Below are positions 45,629 through 57,353 of a DNA stretch of 64,000 nt, piece by piece. The notes below the pieces were generated by a model. It did no database searches. It was not told the origin of the DNA and saw only the letters and a list, made by a program, of their open reading frames with translations. Numbering within the stretch: the stretch's first letter is position 1; each line of letters starts with the position of its first letter. The translations under genes were made by a program, and so were the position numbers. The stretch covers positions 504,964 through 568,963 of the forward strand of contig NW_003314351.1 in NCBI RefSeq assembly GCF_000143415.4, in the 5' to 3' direction. The DNA comes from Selaginella moellendorffii (taxonomy: Eukaryota > Streptophyta > Lycopodiopsida > Selaginellales > Selaginellaceae).

Positions 45629-48600
45629 TTAGGCCTGAAGTAACAGCGGCTGTGGTCGTCTCTGTTGTATCGTGTCCAGATCCACGTCCCCCCTTCGTGC
45701 TGCCTGTAAAATCCCATTTGGCGGCCTCCATTTCCACTTAACTCCTTCCGGTCCCTCTTGTCCAAAGCAGGGGAACCACCGGTTGTGCCATGCCTGGATC
45801 CTCGCATATTTATCCTGTTCCCTAAGTAGCATATCCCTCAACTTGACTGCTGCTAGTGACAGCCTCCACCACGTCACGATAATCGTTGAAACCCATGCCT
45901 GCTTGTCTTCAAAGTGGTGGAGGTTCCTCGCTTCCCAAAGTGCCTGGACTGTCGTGGCTCTCCAGACCGCCCATCTATCATGACCCACTGCCTGCCATAC
46001 TGTGGTCCCGATCTCTGCTCCTGTCGGATCCCACCTAGCTTGTAACCCCCACCTGTTGTGACCCCAGCATTTGATCCGTCTCCAAGCAGGTCCCGTGGGG
46101 GGTCCCCTCGCTCCTTCGAACCACTGCAGCGTATCACCCTCCCTGACCTCAAACTCCTGCGTGACTCCTAGTTCTTTTGTGGCTCGCGAGATCTGCTTCC
46201 ATACCTCCTTCGCCACATCGCACTCCTAGAAGACATGTGCCACTGTCTCTAGCGCCCCACATTCTCTGCATCTCTGTGCTGCATCCTCCTAGAATCTCTG
46301 ACCTACCGGGAGCCCGTTTATGGCTACAAGCCACGATATCACCTTTACCTTCTCGTGGACCGGGAGCTTCCAGAAATCATGGGTGTTGTTCACAACTTCC
46401 CCCGCGTCTACCCCTAGCTCAACCCATTTCCTCCACAACTTTGGCATCTCCTCGCGCTGGAATTCCCGGTTGACCATAAGATTGTCACATGCTTCCTTCA
46501 CCTCATATGCAAAAAACTCTTGTGTCCCACATCTCCACCCTGCAGGATCCCAATCTAGCTCCTCGATGAGCTGATTCCTCCACCAAATAAAGGTCCCTGT
46601 TTCACTGCTGCTCCGGCCTAACTCCGCGACTTCCACCTTCTTGGGCGTTTGGTGGAGGACGCAAATTCTCCCCATGACCTCCCCATCGCTGACGTCTGGC
46701 ATCTGCTGTGTGTCTCCCCTCTCCATCAGCGTCCCGTTGTCAAGTGCCCGGAATGGTCGTCCGGTGTTCTCACCGGGGGAGATAACCCACCATACCTCAG
46801 TCTCACCATTACTCCAATCCGGAGTGGGGGCCATGACCAGTGCCCCAGCTTTCCCTTAGTCCCTCCGACTTGCGTCCCGCGCTGCAGTGCTACAAAGTCC
46901 CCTTCTACGAGTTTACGTCTCGGCCAAGACTTTCCCGGGCGAGCGTCGCACGTAGCCCTAATCAGCCGAATGAGATCTCTATGGAGGTTCATCCTCGTCC
47001 CTGTGCGGAAAGCATTAAGTCTCTGAGCGGCTACCACCTTGTTCCTATCCACCACGCCCACCAAGTCCTTGAGTGTCTGGAAACCTCCTTGGTGCAAGTG
47101 CCTCCAAGTCGTATGGTTCCTTTCCCGTCCTAACGTTGTTTGTCCTTCTTTAAACAGCGCATTGAAGAAAAGAGGCTGGTTTAGCCAGTCCTCTGCCCTT
47201 GTGGGAGTGACCTGGTCCAGAGGGAAGGACTTCTAGAGCCGGTGTATCCCTTGTATGAGTGGTCCACCCCCAATAACCTGTGTCTGTCCCTCCGCAAAAA
47301 GCCATTGCGGGTCCTCCTCCCACAGCACTGCAGGTCCCTGCTTTGGCCGAATCGAAAGGAGGCTCTACCTGAAGAGCAGCTTCCATGGTTGGCGGCTTGG
47401 CTGTAGTCCCAACAAAATCACTTTATACCTCAGCGCCTTTGCCATGTCGCTCGGGTCGATTATTCCCAGCCCTCCGAGTGCCCAAGGCCGTGCCGTCGAT
47501 TGCCATGCCACTTTTGCCATGGTCCTCCCCGAGACCAAAGCGCCTCTCCACACATACGTGCGGACCATCACACGTAATTTCTTTATTGTTGCCTCCAGCA
47601 CCGGCCATATTGATAGGTGGTACTAGATCCTCGGGAGGATTATGCTTCTCGCCACTACTACTTGAGCTGGTAGCCCCAGTTTCCTCGGTGACCATTTGAG
47701 GATTGTGGTTTTGGTACGACTCAGCAGCATTTCGTCTTGTGTGTTTGCGCGGAAATGAACTCCTACCTGTATACCAAGGTATCTCATGGACTCTCCTTGC
47801 GCCAACCATTGGAACCCTATAGACTGTCCCCATGTCTCGATCCCCTGGGCTCCCCAATTGACCCCTACGGACTTGTTCCAGTTGATGGCTGCCCCTGCCA
47901 CTATGTTGAATTTTTCCAGGCCTTCCTTCGCTTTGTCTAAGTTTTCCTGTGACGCTTCCAGGAATAGGGCCGTATCATCCGCGAAGGCCCCATCCAACAG
48001 GGAGTGCACCACCTGCTCTGTACCATGGAGCTGCTCCCGAGACTGTGGGAGGACTAGTCCCTTGATTGATCCTTGCTTAGTCAAGAATGCTCCCAACGCT
48101 TCTGCCACAATCAGGAATAAGTACGGCGCCAAGGGACATCCCTGCCGGACAGATCTCCCCAGCTTGAAGGGCGGTCCGAGCTCCCCGTTGATTACAACCC
48201 TGCTCGACACTCCTCTATATAGCAGGGAAATCCTCTTCACCATCTGAGACAGGAGCCCAATCCTTACCATGCAACGCTCTAGGAAATCCCAATCCACCCT
48301 GTCATATGCCTTTTCGAAGTTCAAGAGCCATGCCACCATATGTTGATTCGAGACATTTGCCCATCTCTGAGCGAGAAGATATGTCCATATGTTCTCCGCG
48401 ATCTGTCTTCCTAGGACAAAACCTGTCTGCTGCTCTCTAATTACCATCGGCATCACCGGTTGGAGTTTGAGGGCCATCGCTTTTGCATAGATTTTATATG
48501 CCGTTGTGAGCATCGTTATCGGGCGCCAGTTCCTCAGATCTTTTAAGTCCCCTTGCTTTGGCAAAAGAGCAATCTGTCCCTCAAGGAGCTCCACCGGGAG

Positions 48601-50139
48601 CCTCCCATCTACCTGTGCCCGTTTCCACGTCTCCAAATGTGGGGGGCCTAGCGCATCCCAGTTCGCTGTGAAGAAGGCAGGGATTAGTCCATCTACGCCT
48701 GGCATCTTATCGTCGCTGAGCCTGTCTAGCGCCTGTTTGAGGTCCTCCAAGGAGAGGTCTATCTCTAACTGCTCCTTCCACTCTTGTGGTACTTGATCTT
48801 CTAGTGAAGCCAATACTTCTGCCGCCACCTGCTCCCGTTCTTCTGAGGCCTCTTGCGCCTTGTATAGGTTCTGGTAGAATTCCTGAGCCCGTGACAGCAT
48901 CCCTGGTTGGTCTTCCACTAAGGATCCCCCCTGGTTTTTCAAGCCCTGGATTGGGGGAGAGTTCGAGATCGGTCGAATCCCCTTGAAGAACGCCTTGTTG
49001 AGGAGGCGCTCATTTGTCATCCAGCTTTCCTCCATGCAGCGGATGTCTGAGTTCCACGCTCGCACCTCGTGCTCTTGCAGCTCTGCCTCCCGTTGGTCCA
49101 GCTCAGCTGCCCACCTCTCCGCTGTCGGGAATCTGGTTACCATCCGCTGAGAAGCCGCCACCTTTTTACGCGCCACACGCACCCCTCGAAGGATCTCCCC
49201 CTTGAGTTGGGATTGCCTCTCCTTGCATGCCTAGGAGCATTTTGCAAGTTTGTCCACCAGCCCCATCGACTCGTTCCCCAGTATCTCATGGATTCTTTCC
49301 ATTGCTTCTGGATCTTTGAGTGTGGCCTTGGATATTCGTGCTTGAGTCCTGGGTCCATGCTCCTTCTATAACTGAACCGTGCATCACACTGGGTCATGAT
49401 CCGAGAAGGACTTGAAACAGGGCCATGAGGAGAGCTCCCCTCTGTCTTGTCGCACCCTCTTGGATGCGTAGAAGCGGTCCAAACGTGCTTGGCATGTTGT
49501 GGATGACTGCCTAGTGAACAAGTGGCTGTGAGGCATGAAGCCTTCTGCGTGTTGGAGGTCGATCACCCCCAGTCCTTCCAGAAGTGTCAGCCATTTTAGT
49601 CTCTCCCTCCCTTGGATTGATTATTGACCCCCTTGGCGATCCTCTACGCTTTCCACCATGTTGAAGTCACCAAACATCAGCCACTCCTCTGCTTCTCCCC
49701 GTGCCTGGCTTAGCACTTCCTCCCAAAACGCTGTCCGGGCTGTCCTATCATTAGGGGCATATACGTTCACTATCCCCACCCGGCCAAAGTGGAAGGCGAA
49801 CACCAGCAACTACGCCCTGCCAGGGACTAAAACCTTGTGGGATAGCACTTGCGCTGACCATTTGGTGGAGACCACTAGTGCTGTTCCTCCCCCTAGCCTC
49901 GATCTGACAGAAATGGCAGGATTCCACCATGTTCTAACTCGCATCCCTATCCGGAAGTCTGGAGCTTCAGTCATTTTGTCTTCTTGTAGTCCAAGCACAT
50001 CGATGCCTCCTTCCAAACCTAGCTCGCAAACGTGAGATTTAAGTTGGGCCCTCTTGTTGAGTCGACTGTCTGTGGAGCTGATCCCTCGACAGTTCCATGT
50101 CACAATGAAGAACGTGGTCATGTGGCTACGTATTTCCAA
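45629..50139 (-). pseudogene. LINE ORF2: AP endonuclease, reverse transcriptase, zf-RVT
   Basis: It nicks target DNA and reverse-transcribes the element RNA in place. In order: endonuclease start FFIVTWNCRGIS, GLQEDKM (catalytic Glu), GDFNMVES, SDHDPV. Then RT blocks LPKQGDLKDLRNWRPI, TGFVLGRQIAENIW, FEKAYDRVDW, RQGCPLAPYLF and AFADDTALF (catalytic pair). Then a thumb region and a CRECGALETVAHVF..EC zinc motif near the C-terminus. In-frame stops include TAG at 49810, 49366, 49231, 47623, 47233, 46289 and 46226, plus TAA at about 49621. Between the stops the reading frame is otherwise well preserved over 4.5 kb, an unusual pattern for old decay. Confidence 0.85.
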
Positions 50140-53100
50140 GCCAAGGCACTAGAACTCGGCTGGGCCCTCCAGTCTATGGAGATTGTCCACACCGCCGTCG
50201 GTTTCCCCTTGTAAGTCGCCCAGGAGAAGCTCCTCACCGTGAAGGTTTGGAATCCTGTCCATGCCGTGATCGCCTTCTCCATCTGCGTGTGATAGTCCCC
50301 TGCTGTGACAACTTCCGGGAGTGACGAGTCTCTTCTGTACACTAGCTAGTCCCCTGCTTTTGACTGTGAGACCTCTCTTTTCAGATGCATCCACCGGATC
50401 GCCATGCAAACCGAATTGGGGAGGACCAAGTGGAAGCCGTCCGTTTCCTTGACTTCCAGCGGTCCATCAAACAGCTTCGAGACTCCCCGCCCGTTTCCCA
50501 CCACTGGGCCTGAAGGGAACCGGATGTGCGGGGCTCCCGCGGGGGGGCGGCTGCTGAGTTCCTGTTCTGCCTCCGCTTCCAATTGAAAGGGACGACCCGG
50601 GGCCGGCTGGGATTTCCTCATCGCGCAGGTGGCTTCGACATGTCCTGACCCCTGGCACAGGTTGCATTGGATGAGAGAGTCTTCTACTTGCACCCAGATG
50701 TTTTGGCCAAGTACTGCTAACTCCCTGGGGATCGACTCAGTGTTCCTTGCGAAGACTTTGAGGCGGACCGGTCCTAGCACTCTGATGTTGGCGGTGCAAT
50801 CTAATCCCGCTTCCACTGAACCGATGGAGGTCTCCACCATCTCCTTTATCACCTCCGGGATTCTCATTTCAAGAGGTACGTCCCACAGTGCGATATGGAC
50901 CGGGAAACGTCCTCCCTTCAACCGCACCTGGTCTTCTGCCGAGAAACGGGGGATCCATGGGTTGAAAGAGACTGCCCATTGGTCATCTACCAGCCTGTGT
51001 AGGAGTTCAGCTTGCGTTTGGGCTGCCTCTGAGTCGAACTTCAAAGTGTCGAAACAAGTATCCCTTCTGGCAGTGTAGCATTCAACCAGTCATACGCCAT
51101 TTTCCCCGTGGGGAATCTCCCTCGAAAGACCGTTATCATGGCACTAGCTTTGAGCTCCTGCTCCTGTGCCAGTATCGCCTCCCTCATGGTGGAGGAGAGT
51201 TGTAACGGCTGGGCTCTCATGTATTCCACCGCTTCTGATCCCAAGGCTCCGCTTCCAGCTGCCCCTGTTTCCTTGGCCTCCTTCCCCCGGTTATTCACCT
51301 CACAAGTCCCAACTCCCTGGCCCTGTTCTCGCATTTCTTTTTCTTTGTGGGGGGCGATGTCCCTCTGCAAGAGTTGAACTCCTCCATTCCTCGCAGTACT
51401 AGCTTGAGTGTCCCATTCCCATTCCCTAGGTCCCTCTCTCTGCTCTATGGGGCGAACAGAGTTTTTCCCTTCTCCGCTTGGGTCTATCTTATTAGTTTGG
51501 TACTCCCCTATTCCTGCTCTTCTTCCTCCTGCAAGAAGTCTTCCACGGCATCAGCCCATTCCACATCGTCTCTGCTCCCTTCGAGGCCAGTTCGGCGCTC
51601 CGCCACCTTTCTCCCTTTCATCTTTTTTTTTCGCCTTCCTTTCTGTCTTTGCTAGCCGTGATTTCTTGGCCGCCTCCTCGCTCATTCAAATCGACTCCAC
51701 TTCTTGGATCTCCAATATCTCTGCGAGTGACTGTTGCATTCCTTCTCCTCATCCTCCCTCGGGCGTTCTTTCCTCCTCCTGTGCAATTCTGTCTTCTTCT
51801 TCCGGGTCACCTATACGGCTCTCCTGCTGGCCCTTCTCCCTACTAGGTGTAGACGCGTATGCCTTCCACCTTCTCACAGCCTCCTCAATCATCAGAGCTG
51901 CGGTCCTGAGGGCCGGGCCTAGTGACTCGGCCTCTCCCAACGGGTTGATTTTCTTGTGACACCATTCAGCTTGCAGTATGTCTTGGGCCAGGAGCAGGTC
52001 CGTGAGTGATGATCGTTGGATCTCTTCTTGGAAATCCTGCGGGTCCCAATTCAGCTTCTCCTCCCTGTCCCTTCTTGGCATGCAGTCTTGCAAAGGATGC
52101 CCTTGGTGGATTGTCCGACCTCTTTCCAGGGGCTGCAAGCAGGATCTCCTTGCTAACTTTGCGGAGTTTCCTGGTGACCCGGACCTTAATCCCTTTTCCC
52201 TGTTGGTGAGGTCCGAGAGACATCGGTGAGCGAACCTCCTACTCAAGGAGGCTCCCATGTCCTTCTCTCCTTGCATCTAGAAGCCGTGCCATGGAGACTC
52301 CCCTCTACTAGTTTCGTCCCTTCCCTCTTTGGTAGGATCCCTTTTGCTTCTCTCTCCTTCTCCCAAGATTTCACTGAGTGGTCTGTCTTCTCGGGATCTT
52401 TGTGAGGCTCCTATGCCGTGTGACTGGGAGGCACTGAGGTTGAGCTTGCATCTCACCTTCTCAAGTGAGGTTCTCCATGTCGCTCTTGGGCTCTCCCCTT
52501 TATGGCCCGCTGGAAGTGTCTGGGCGAGCCTTTCCTGTGCGTCTTTTCCCGCTCCCGGAGTGTCCAGGTCTTGCCCCATTGACCTTGAGATGCCCGCTTC
52601 CTATTCCACCATTCTGGGCGAAACTCCCTCGTCTACACCTTTCAAGGGGTCGGCTTCTTTCCCTCGCACTGGCGATAGGGTGCTGACCTGCGAGCTCCCT
52701 TTGCCCCTGCTCCGCAGCGTTACTTCATCTTCCTCCTCTGCTTCCCTCCTTGTTTCTCTAGGGGATTTTAGCAACTTGTCAGCCTTGGTCTTCTGGCTTT
52801 CCTTTGAGTTGGGTGGCTTCTGTCTCTTGGGCCCTGCTGTGGCACCGCTCCCACTGATGGGATCCTCTTCCCCCTTGTCACACCCTAGCTCGTGAGGACT
52901 TTACGAGCTCTCCATATTCCTGACCCTATCCTGGCTTGTCTGCGACCTGTCTCGTGATTGCCCTAAAGAAGAGCTCCGCGCAGGAGGTGAGGCCCCTATC
53001 TTCGTTGGGTTCCCCGGGGACGAGCCTCTCGCGCTTGCTGCCCTACCCTTCAGTAGACCACCTTGTGGGAGGCGCACACTTAAACCCCGTCCTTGTGCTC

Positions 53101-53170
53101 CCCTACCAAACGGTAGAGGTAGAGCCCCCGATTCCCCTGAGCCACTGCGCGTCTGCTTTGCCAGCTCCAT
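50118..53170 (-). pseudogene. LINE ORF1: DUF4283-like RNA-binding protein with CCHC knuckle
   Basis: A long Ser/Arg/Glu-rich N-terminal part precedes a folded domain (FSAEDQVRLKGGRFPVHIALW, VPLEMRIPEVIKEMV, GPVRLKVFARN). A zinc knuckle CNLCQGSGHVEATC fits CX2CX4HX4C. The frame ends beyond an amber codon (50346) at about 50118, overlapping the start of ORF2 at 50139. Other interruptions: TAG at 52277, TAA at 52901, further stops near 51749 and 51690. ORF1 proteins coat LINE RNA. Confidence 0.75.
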
Positions 53171-54891
53171 CGCCCTTAGACTTGGCAGCTGCTATTCCTC
53201 CCTTGACCAGGACAGTGGCACTACCCAGTCCTGCTCTCCTATGCTTGGCTGTGGTGTTGTTCAGGGCAGCCATGGCTCCAGGTGCCCAGCTCCCCCACGC
53301 CCATGCGCTCCCAGCATTTTTCTTCTTATAGGTTAGGTCCCTCTAGGTCTCTCAGTCCGAGTTTGAGTCCGAGGGTGAAAGCCTAAAGCAATCACCTCCT
53401 AAACCCTAAGGGGTTTGGTGAGCTCCAAAACTATAGTGTGGGGAGGACTTCAATGGAGCCAGTTTAGCTAGGAAAGGGTAGTGTGACCAAGGAATGTTAT
53501 ACCCACACAGTGGGTGATGCTATAACCATTGAGGAGTCCATGGCTAGAGTGAACATAAAGACCTAAGATGGATTCTGAGGTCAAGTCTGAAATGGATCTA
53601 AGATAAACATGAGATGGAGTCTGAGGTCAAGTCTGAAACAGATTTGAGATAGACCTGAGATGGAGTCTGAGGTCAAGTCTAAAATGGACATGAGATAGAC
53701 TTGAGATGGAGTCTGAGATCAAGTCTGAAATGGACCTAAGATGGAGTTTGAGGTCGAGGCCAAGATAAAGATCAAGACAGAGACCGAGAACAAGACAGAG
53801 ACCAAGACCAAGATCGAGACTGAGACTGAGTCTGAGTCCGAGTTTGAGTCTAAGTCTAAGTCTGAGTTTGAGTCCATGTCTGAGTCCGAGTCTAAGTCTG
53901 AGTTTGAGGATAAAAGCCCAAAGCGATCATCTCCCAGACCCTAGGGGGTTTGGTTCCAAAAGTATAGTAGAGGGAGGACTCCAATGGAGCTAGTTTGGCC
54001 ATGAGAGGCAAGTGTGACCAAGGAAGGCTATACCTATGTGGTAGGTGATAATATAACCACTAAAAAGTCCAAAGTTAGAGTGAACATGGATAGACAATTA
54101 GGGTAACTTAGTAAAATGTTCAAAAGCTGACTCTAGCTCCCTCAGGGAGATCAAATGGTCAATGCTCCCAATCCAAGTGTGGGTGGCACTACCTACTTGG
54201 ATATTTGGTGTGGCTCATTGGAACCTCGCTCTAGCCTCATGGCTAGGCACCCAAAGGCGGAAGGTGGGGAGAGTACCCATGAGGCTCACATAGGGCCACG
54301 GTGTTTCGAAATGTTGTCTCAAAGTCCCAAACTATGGAAAGGAAGAGGAGTAGTCCTATTGAGTAGTGACCAAGGATGTAGTCATGTGATAAAGAAGTCC
54401 CAAAGGTTAATAGAATGTAGTGGTTGAGCCTTTCCTAGTGGCAGTATTGGTGAAGACAACTGGGGACGAAGAGGGATTTGGTGGGGAATGAAAAAGGGAT
54501 GTTGAAGCAGGCTATTCCCTGTATCTCTAGGGATTCTAAGAATGCTAAGGAGTGGTTTTGGGATAATCATTCATAAATGAATGGCCTAGTCTTTGAGAGA
54601 CAGGACTATGGTATTGGTGGTCTAGGACTACCAATGAGATAAGGGTAAATAGACATAGCCTTAGTGTAATGGGTTAATATATCAATAGTGCTTTTGGGGT
54701 GTCAATCATGTTATCGGAAATATGGAGTACTTAGACCAACTACAAAGGTTGAATAGCATAGATGCTATTCATAAAGTTAGCAAATCCGCAAGTCTAGAAT
54801 AAGACTTATGGAGGTTTAGAGTTAAACATCTCCAAGTTGCCAAAGGTGTGGTTAAGTGACTAAAGTAGAATGAAAAATTTAATCACTTACA

Positions 54892-55094
54892 TTGTTATGC
54901 TTTTTTAGGAAGGTGACCCTTTTACCTTTATATTGTATCCTTATGCTTGGTGGAAGGTTGCGCTTTGCATTTTGTTTGACTCAATAATAGTAGCAAGCTT
55001 TCACTGATCTTGACTTAATCTTGGTAGCCCTACACCTTGGCTGAGGATGGTGATGTTCAACTTAGTTGTTTGCTGTTAAGTGCTAGTATTAGTA
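54892..55094. other. old host element between two LTR insertions
   Basis: It matches 22690-22870 (AGGAAGGTGACCCTT, GGTTGCGCTTTGCATTTTG, CACTGATCTTGACTT), so it is the same old element seen there. No gene. Confidence 0.5.
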
Positions 55095-55918
55095 TGTGAG
55101 ACACAAATCCCTAAACCCCAAAAGTGGAGTAGAAAGGGCGCCATATAGTAGTGGCTGAATTGGAAGTCCAACAAGTGTAACATATTTGGACCAAAATCTT
55201 TGACTTAGAAAGTCAAGAGTAGGAATGGAACCCTGAACAAAGTGCTCGAGAAATGAGCATGAAGCAATCAATGAATGAGTCTCTAAAAAGGGACACAAGA
55301 AAGATTGATATATGGCAAGTGTCGTGACATATGGAAGTGTCAGAAATGAGTCCAAGAAGGAGTCTGATATGAACCCAAGATGGAGTTCGATATGAACCCG
55401 AGATGGACTTGAGTTGGAGTCGAAGATGGAGTCCAATATGGACCCAAAATGGAGTCTAAGATGGACCCAAGATGAACTTGAGATGGAGTCCAAGATGGAC
55501 TTGAGATGGAGTCTAAGATGGACCCAAGATGGAGTCTGAGGTTGAGTCCAAGATGGACCTGAGATGGAGTCCGAGACTGAGATCAAGACCAAGACCAAGA
55601 CTGAGATAGGGACCAAGTCCGAGTCCAAGTCTAAGTCTGAGACTAAGACTAAATCCCAGTCCCAATCCCAGTCCATGGGTGAAAGCCCAAAGCAATCATC
55701 TCCCAGACCCTGAGGGGTTTGGTGAACTCCAAAAGTATAGTAGGGGGAGGACTTCAATGGAGTTAGTTTGGCCAGGAAAAGCCAGTGTGACCAAGGAAGG
55801 TTATACCCATATGGTGGGTGATGATATAACCACTGAAGAGTCCAATGTTAGAGTGAATATAGATAGACAAGTGGGATAACTCGGTGAAGTGTTCAAAATC
55901 CGGCTCTAACTCCCCTGG
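55095..55918 (+). mobile_element. family A LTR, 3'-truncated
   Basis: It begins TGTGAGACACAAATCCC, contains the array (55335-55676) and the start of the body, and stops after AACTCCCCTGG. There the text switches to old element sequence (TGTTGTAGAAGATAG) resembling 23290 onward. Confidence 0.75.
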
Positions 55919-56838
55919 TGTTGTAGAAGATAGTGTTGTTAAACTTATATGGTTTTTCTATGTTGGCATGTTGATTCTACCTTTGTTGATAACATTTAGT
56001 TGTATTTAGTTTATAGGGTTAAATTTCATTGAGCTTTGGATGTGATGATTCACTCCTTGATGATATATTATCTATAACTAAGTTTTGCTGAAGGATTGGT
56101 CTCAAATATTAAATTAATCTTGGTTAGTTTGGTTGCTAAAGAGTATTGAGTGGTGGTTTGCTCTTGCTTTTGTTAGCTTTGTTACGGTGTTCATGGCATT
56201 GAATTAATGCCTTAATATTGACATTATTGAAGTTGAAATTGAATAAGATGAGATATCATTTTATTCCGCTCATCTCAATAAAGATGGTATTGATAGTTGG
56301 CTGTACTTTTGCATAATTGGCATTTGTATAATTTGCTAGTTAACAACTATATTATGGTTCAAACAAGCTGAGTAACAAGTTGAGTTAATTGTGTTTTAGA
56401 CAAGATTGTTAAGTAAGGGTCTTTAGTTTTTCCTTGAAAAGTGATTTAATCATATACTATACTAGCCTTGCAAAAAGAAGAGTTAATAATTGATATTAAA
56501 GTTGTTGGTTTGTTGTTGGATTGGAGTTGAGAATATATCAATTATTGAAATTTCTTTTTATATTTGTTATGAAATGAGTTATGTCTTGCTATAGATGGAT
56601 TTATAGAGGATCAGTTGATAATCACTTATTCAACATAGCTTTGTTGTGCTGAATAACTTTTAGATTAATACAAACATATTTTCATTAGCTTTTACATTAT
56701 GAAATTTAGCTTCTAGAAGGATATTATGGGTATATGACATGTGGTACATGGAGACTTTAGGTTCCACTTCATAGTTATCCTATGGTAAATCATCATAGGA
56801 TAAAGGGTAAAAACCTCATACACTAGAACTTGAGTCCT
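55919..56838. other. old retrotransposon debris plus family B tail
   Basis: 55930-56250 resembles 23290-23600 and 56450-56720 resembles 19190-19440. 56735-56830 is the end of a family B repeat (GACATGTGGTACATGGAG). No gene. Confidence 0.45.
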
Positions 56839-57353
56839 TTCTTAGGATGCCCGCAGACATGGGGAATAACCTTCCCCAATATCCTTTTTTCGGTCCTCAC
56901 CAAATCCCTTTCTGTCCATGGCTGTGTTCACCAACACTGCCATTGGATCAAGCCCCATAGGCCCAACCACCAAGTCTCACTGTCATTTGGGACTTCCTCC
57001 CCGTGTGACTATATCCTTGGTTGCCACACCAGAGGATTACTCCTCTTCCTTTCCACAATCCAAAACCTTGGGATAACATTTCGAAACAACGTGGGCCTAC
57101 ACGAGCCTCATGGGTACTCTCCCCACCTTCTGCCTTTGGGTGCTCTAGCCATGGGCTTAAAGCGAGGTTCTATTAAGCCACACTAGGTATCCAAGTAAGT
57201 AGTGCTACCCACGCTTGGATTGGGAGCATCGACCATTCGATCTCTTGGGAGAACTAGTGCCAAGTCTTGAACAATTCACCAAGATACCCCGCTTGTCGGT
57301 CCGTATTCACTCTAGCCTTGAACTTCCTAGTGGTCATTCCATCACCCAACAGT
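56839..57353 (-). mobile_element. family A LTR fragment, minus orientation
   Basis: It begins at the TAGGATGCCCGCAGACATGGGG block and runs to ATCACCCAACAGT, where the next LTR copy starts. It lacks both natural ends. Confidence 0.7.

Larger units (their letters stand above)
45525..53355 (-). mobile_element. LINE (non-LTR retrotransposon), full-length but decayed
   Basis: A 7.8-kb minus-strand element with an ORF1 zinc-knuckle protein and an ORF2 with AP-endonuclease, reverse transcriptase and zf-RVT blocks. It is flanked by TCCGAGTTTGA at 45514-45524 and 53356-53366, a plausible 11-bp target duplication, though the host array itself contains similar words. No clear poly-A tail is seen at the 45.5-kb end. 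Confidence 0.85.
44790..54891 (+). mobile_element. solo LTR of family A, split by a LINE and with a partly duplicated body
   Basis: It starts TGTGAGACATGAATCCC at 44790 and ends AATCACTTACA at 54891. The array (45014-45525) is interrupted by the LINE, resumes at 53367, and after a partial LTR body a second array (53560-53915) and a full body follow. Flanks CTGTT before and TTGTT after fit an imperfect five-base duplication. The undisturbed older host sequence is visible at 22680 (GTGGCAGTTACGCTTTT). Decay of the array units shows it is older than the 36.8-kb element. Confidence 0.65.

Noticed and set aside
47786-53331. Plus-strand ORFs of 90-190 codons opposite the LINE
   Set aside because: They are shadows of the G+C-rich minus-strand ORF1/ORF2, which carry the recognisable endonuclease and RT motifs.
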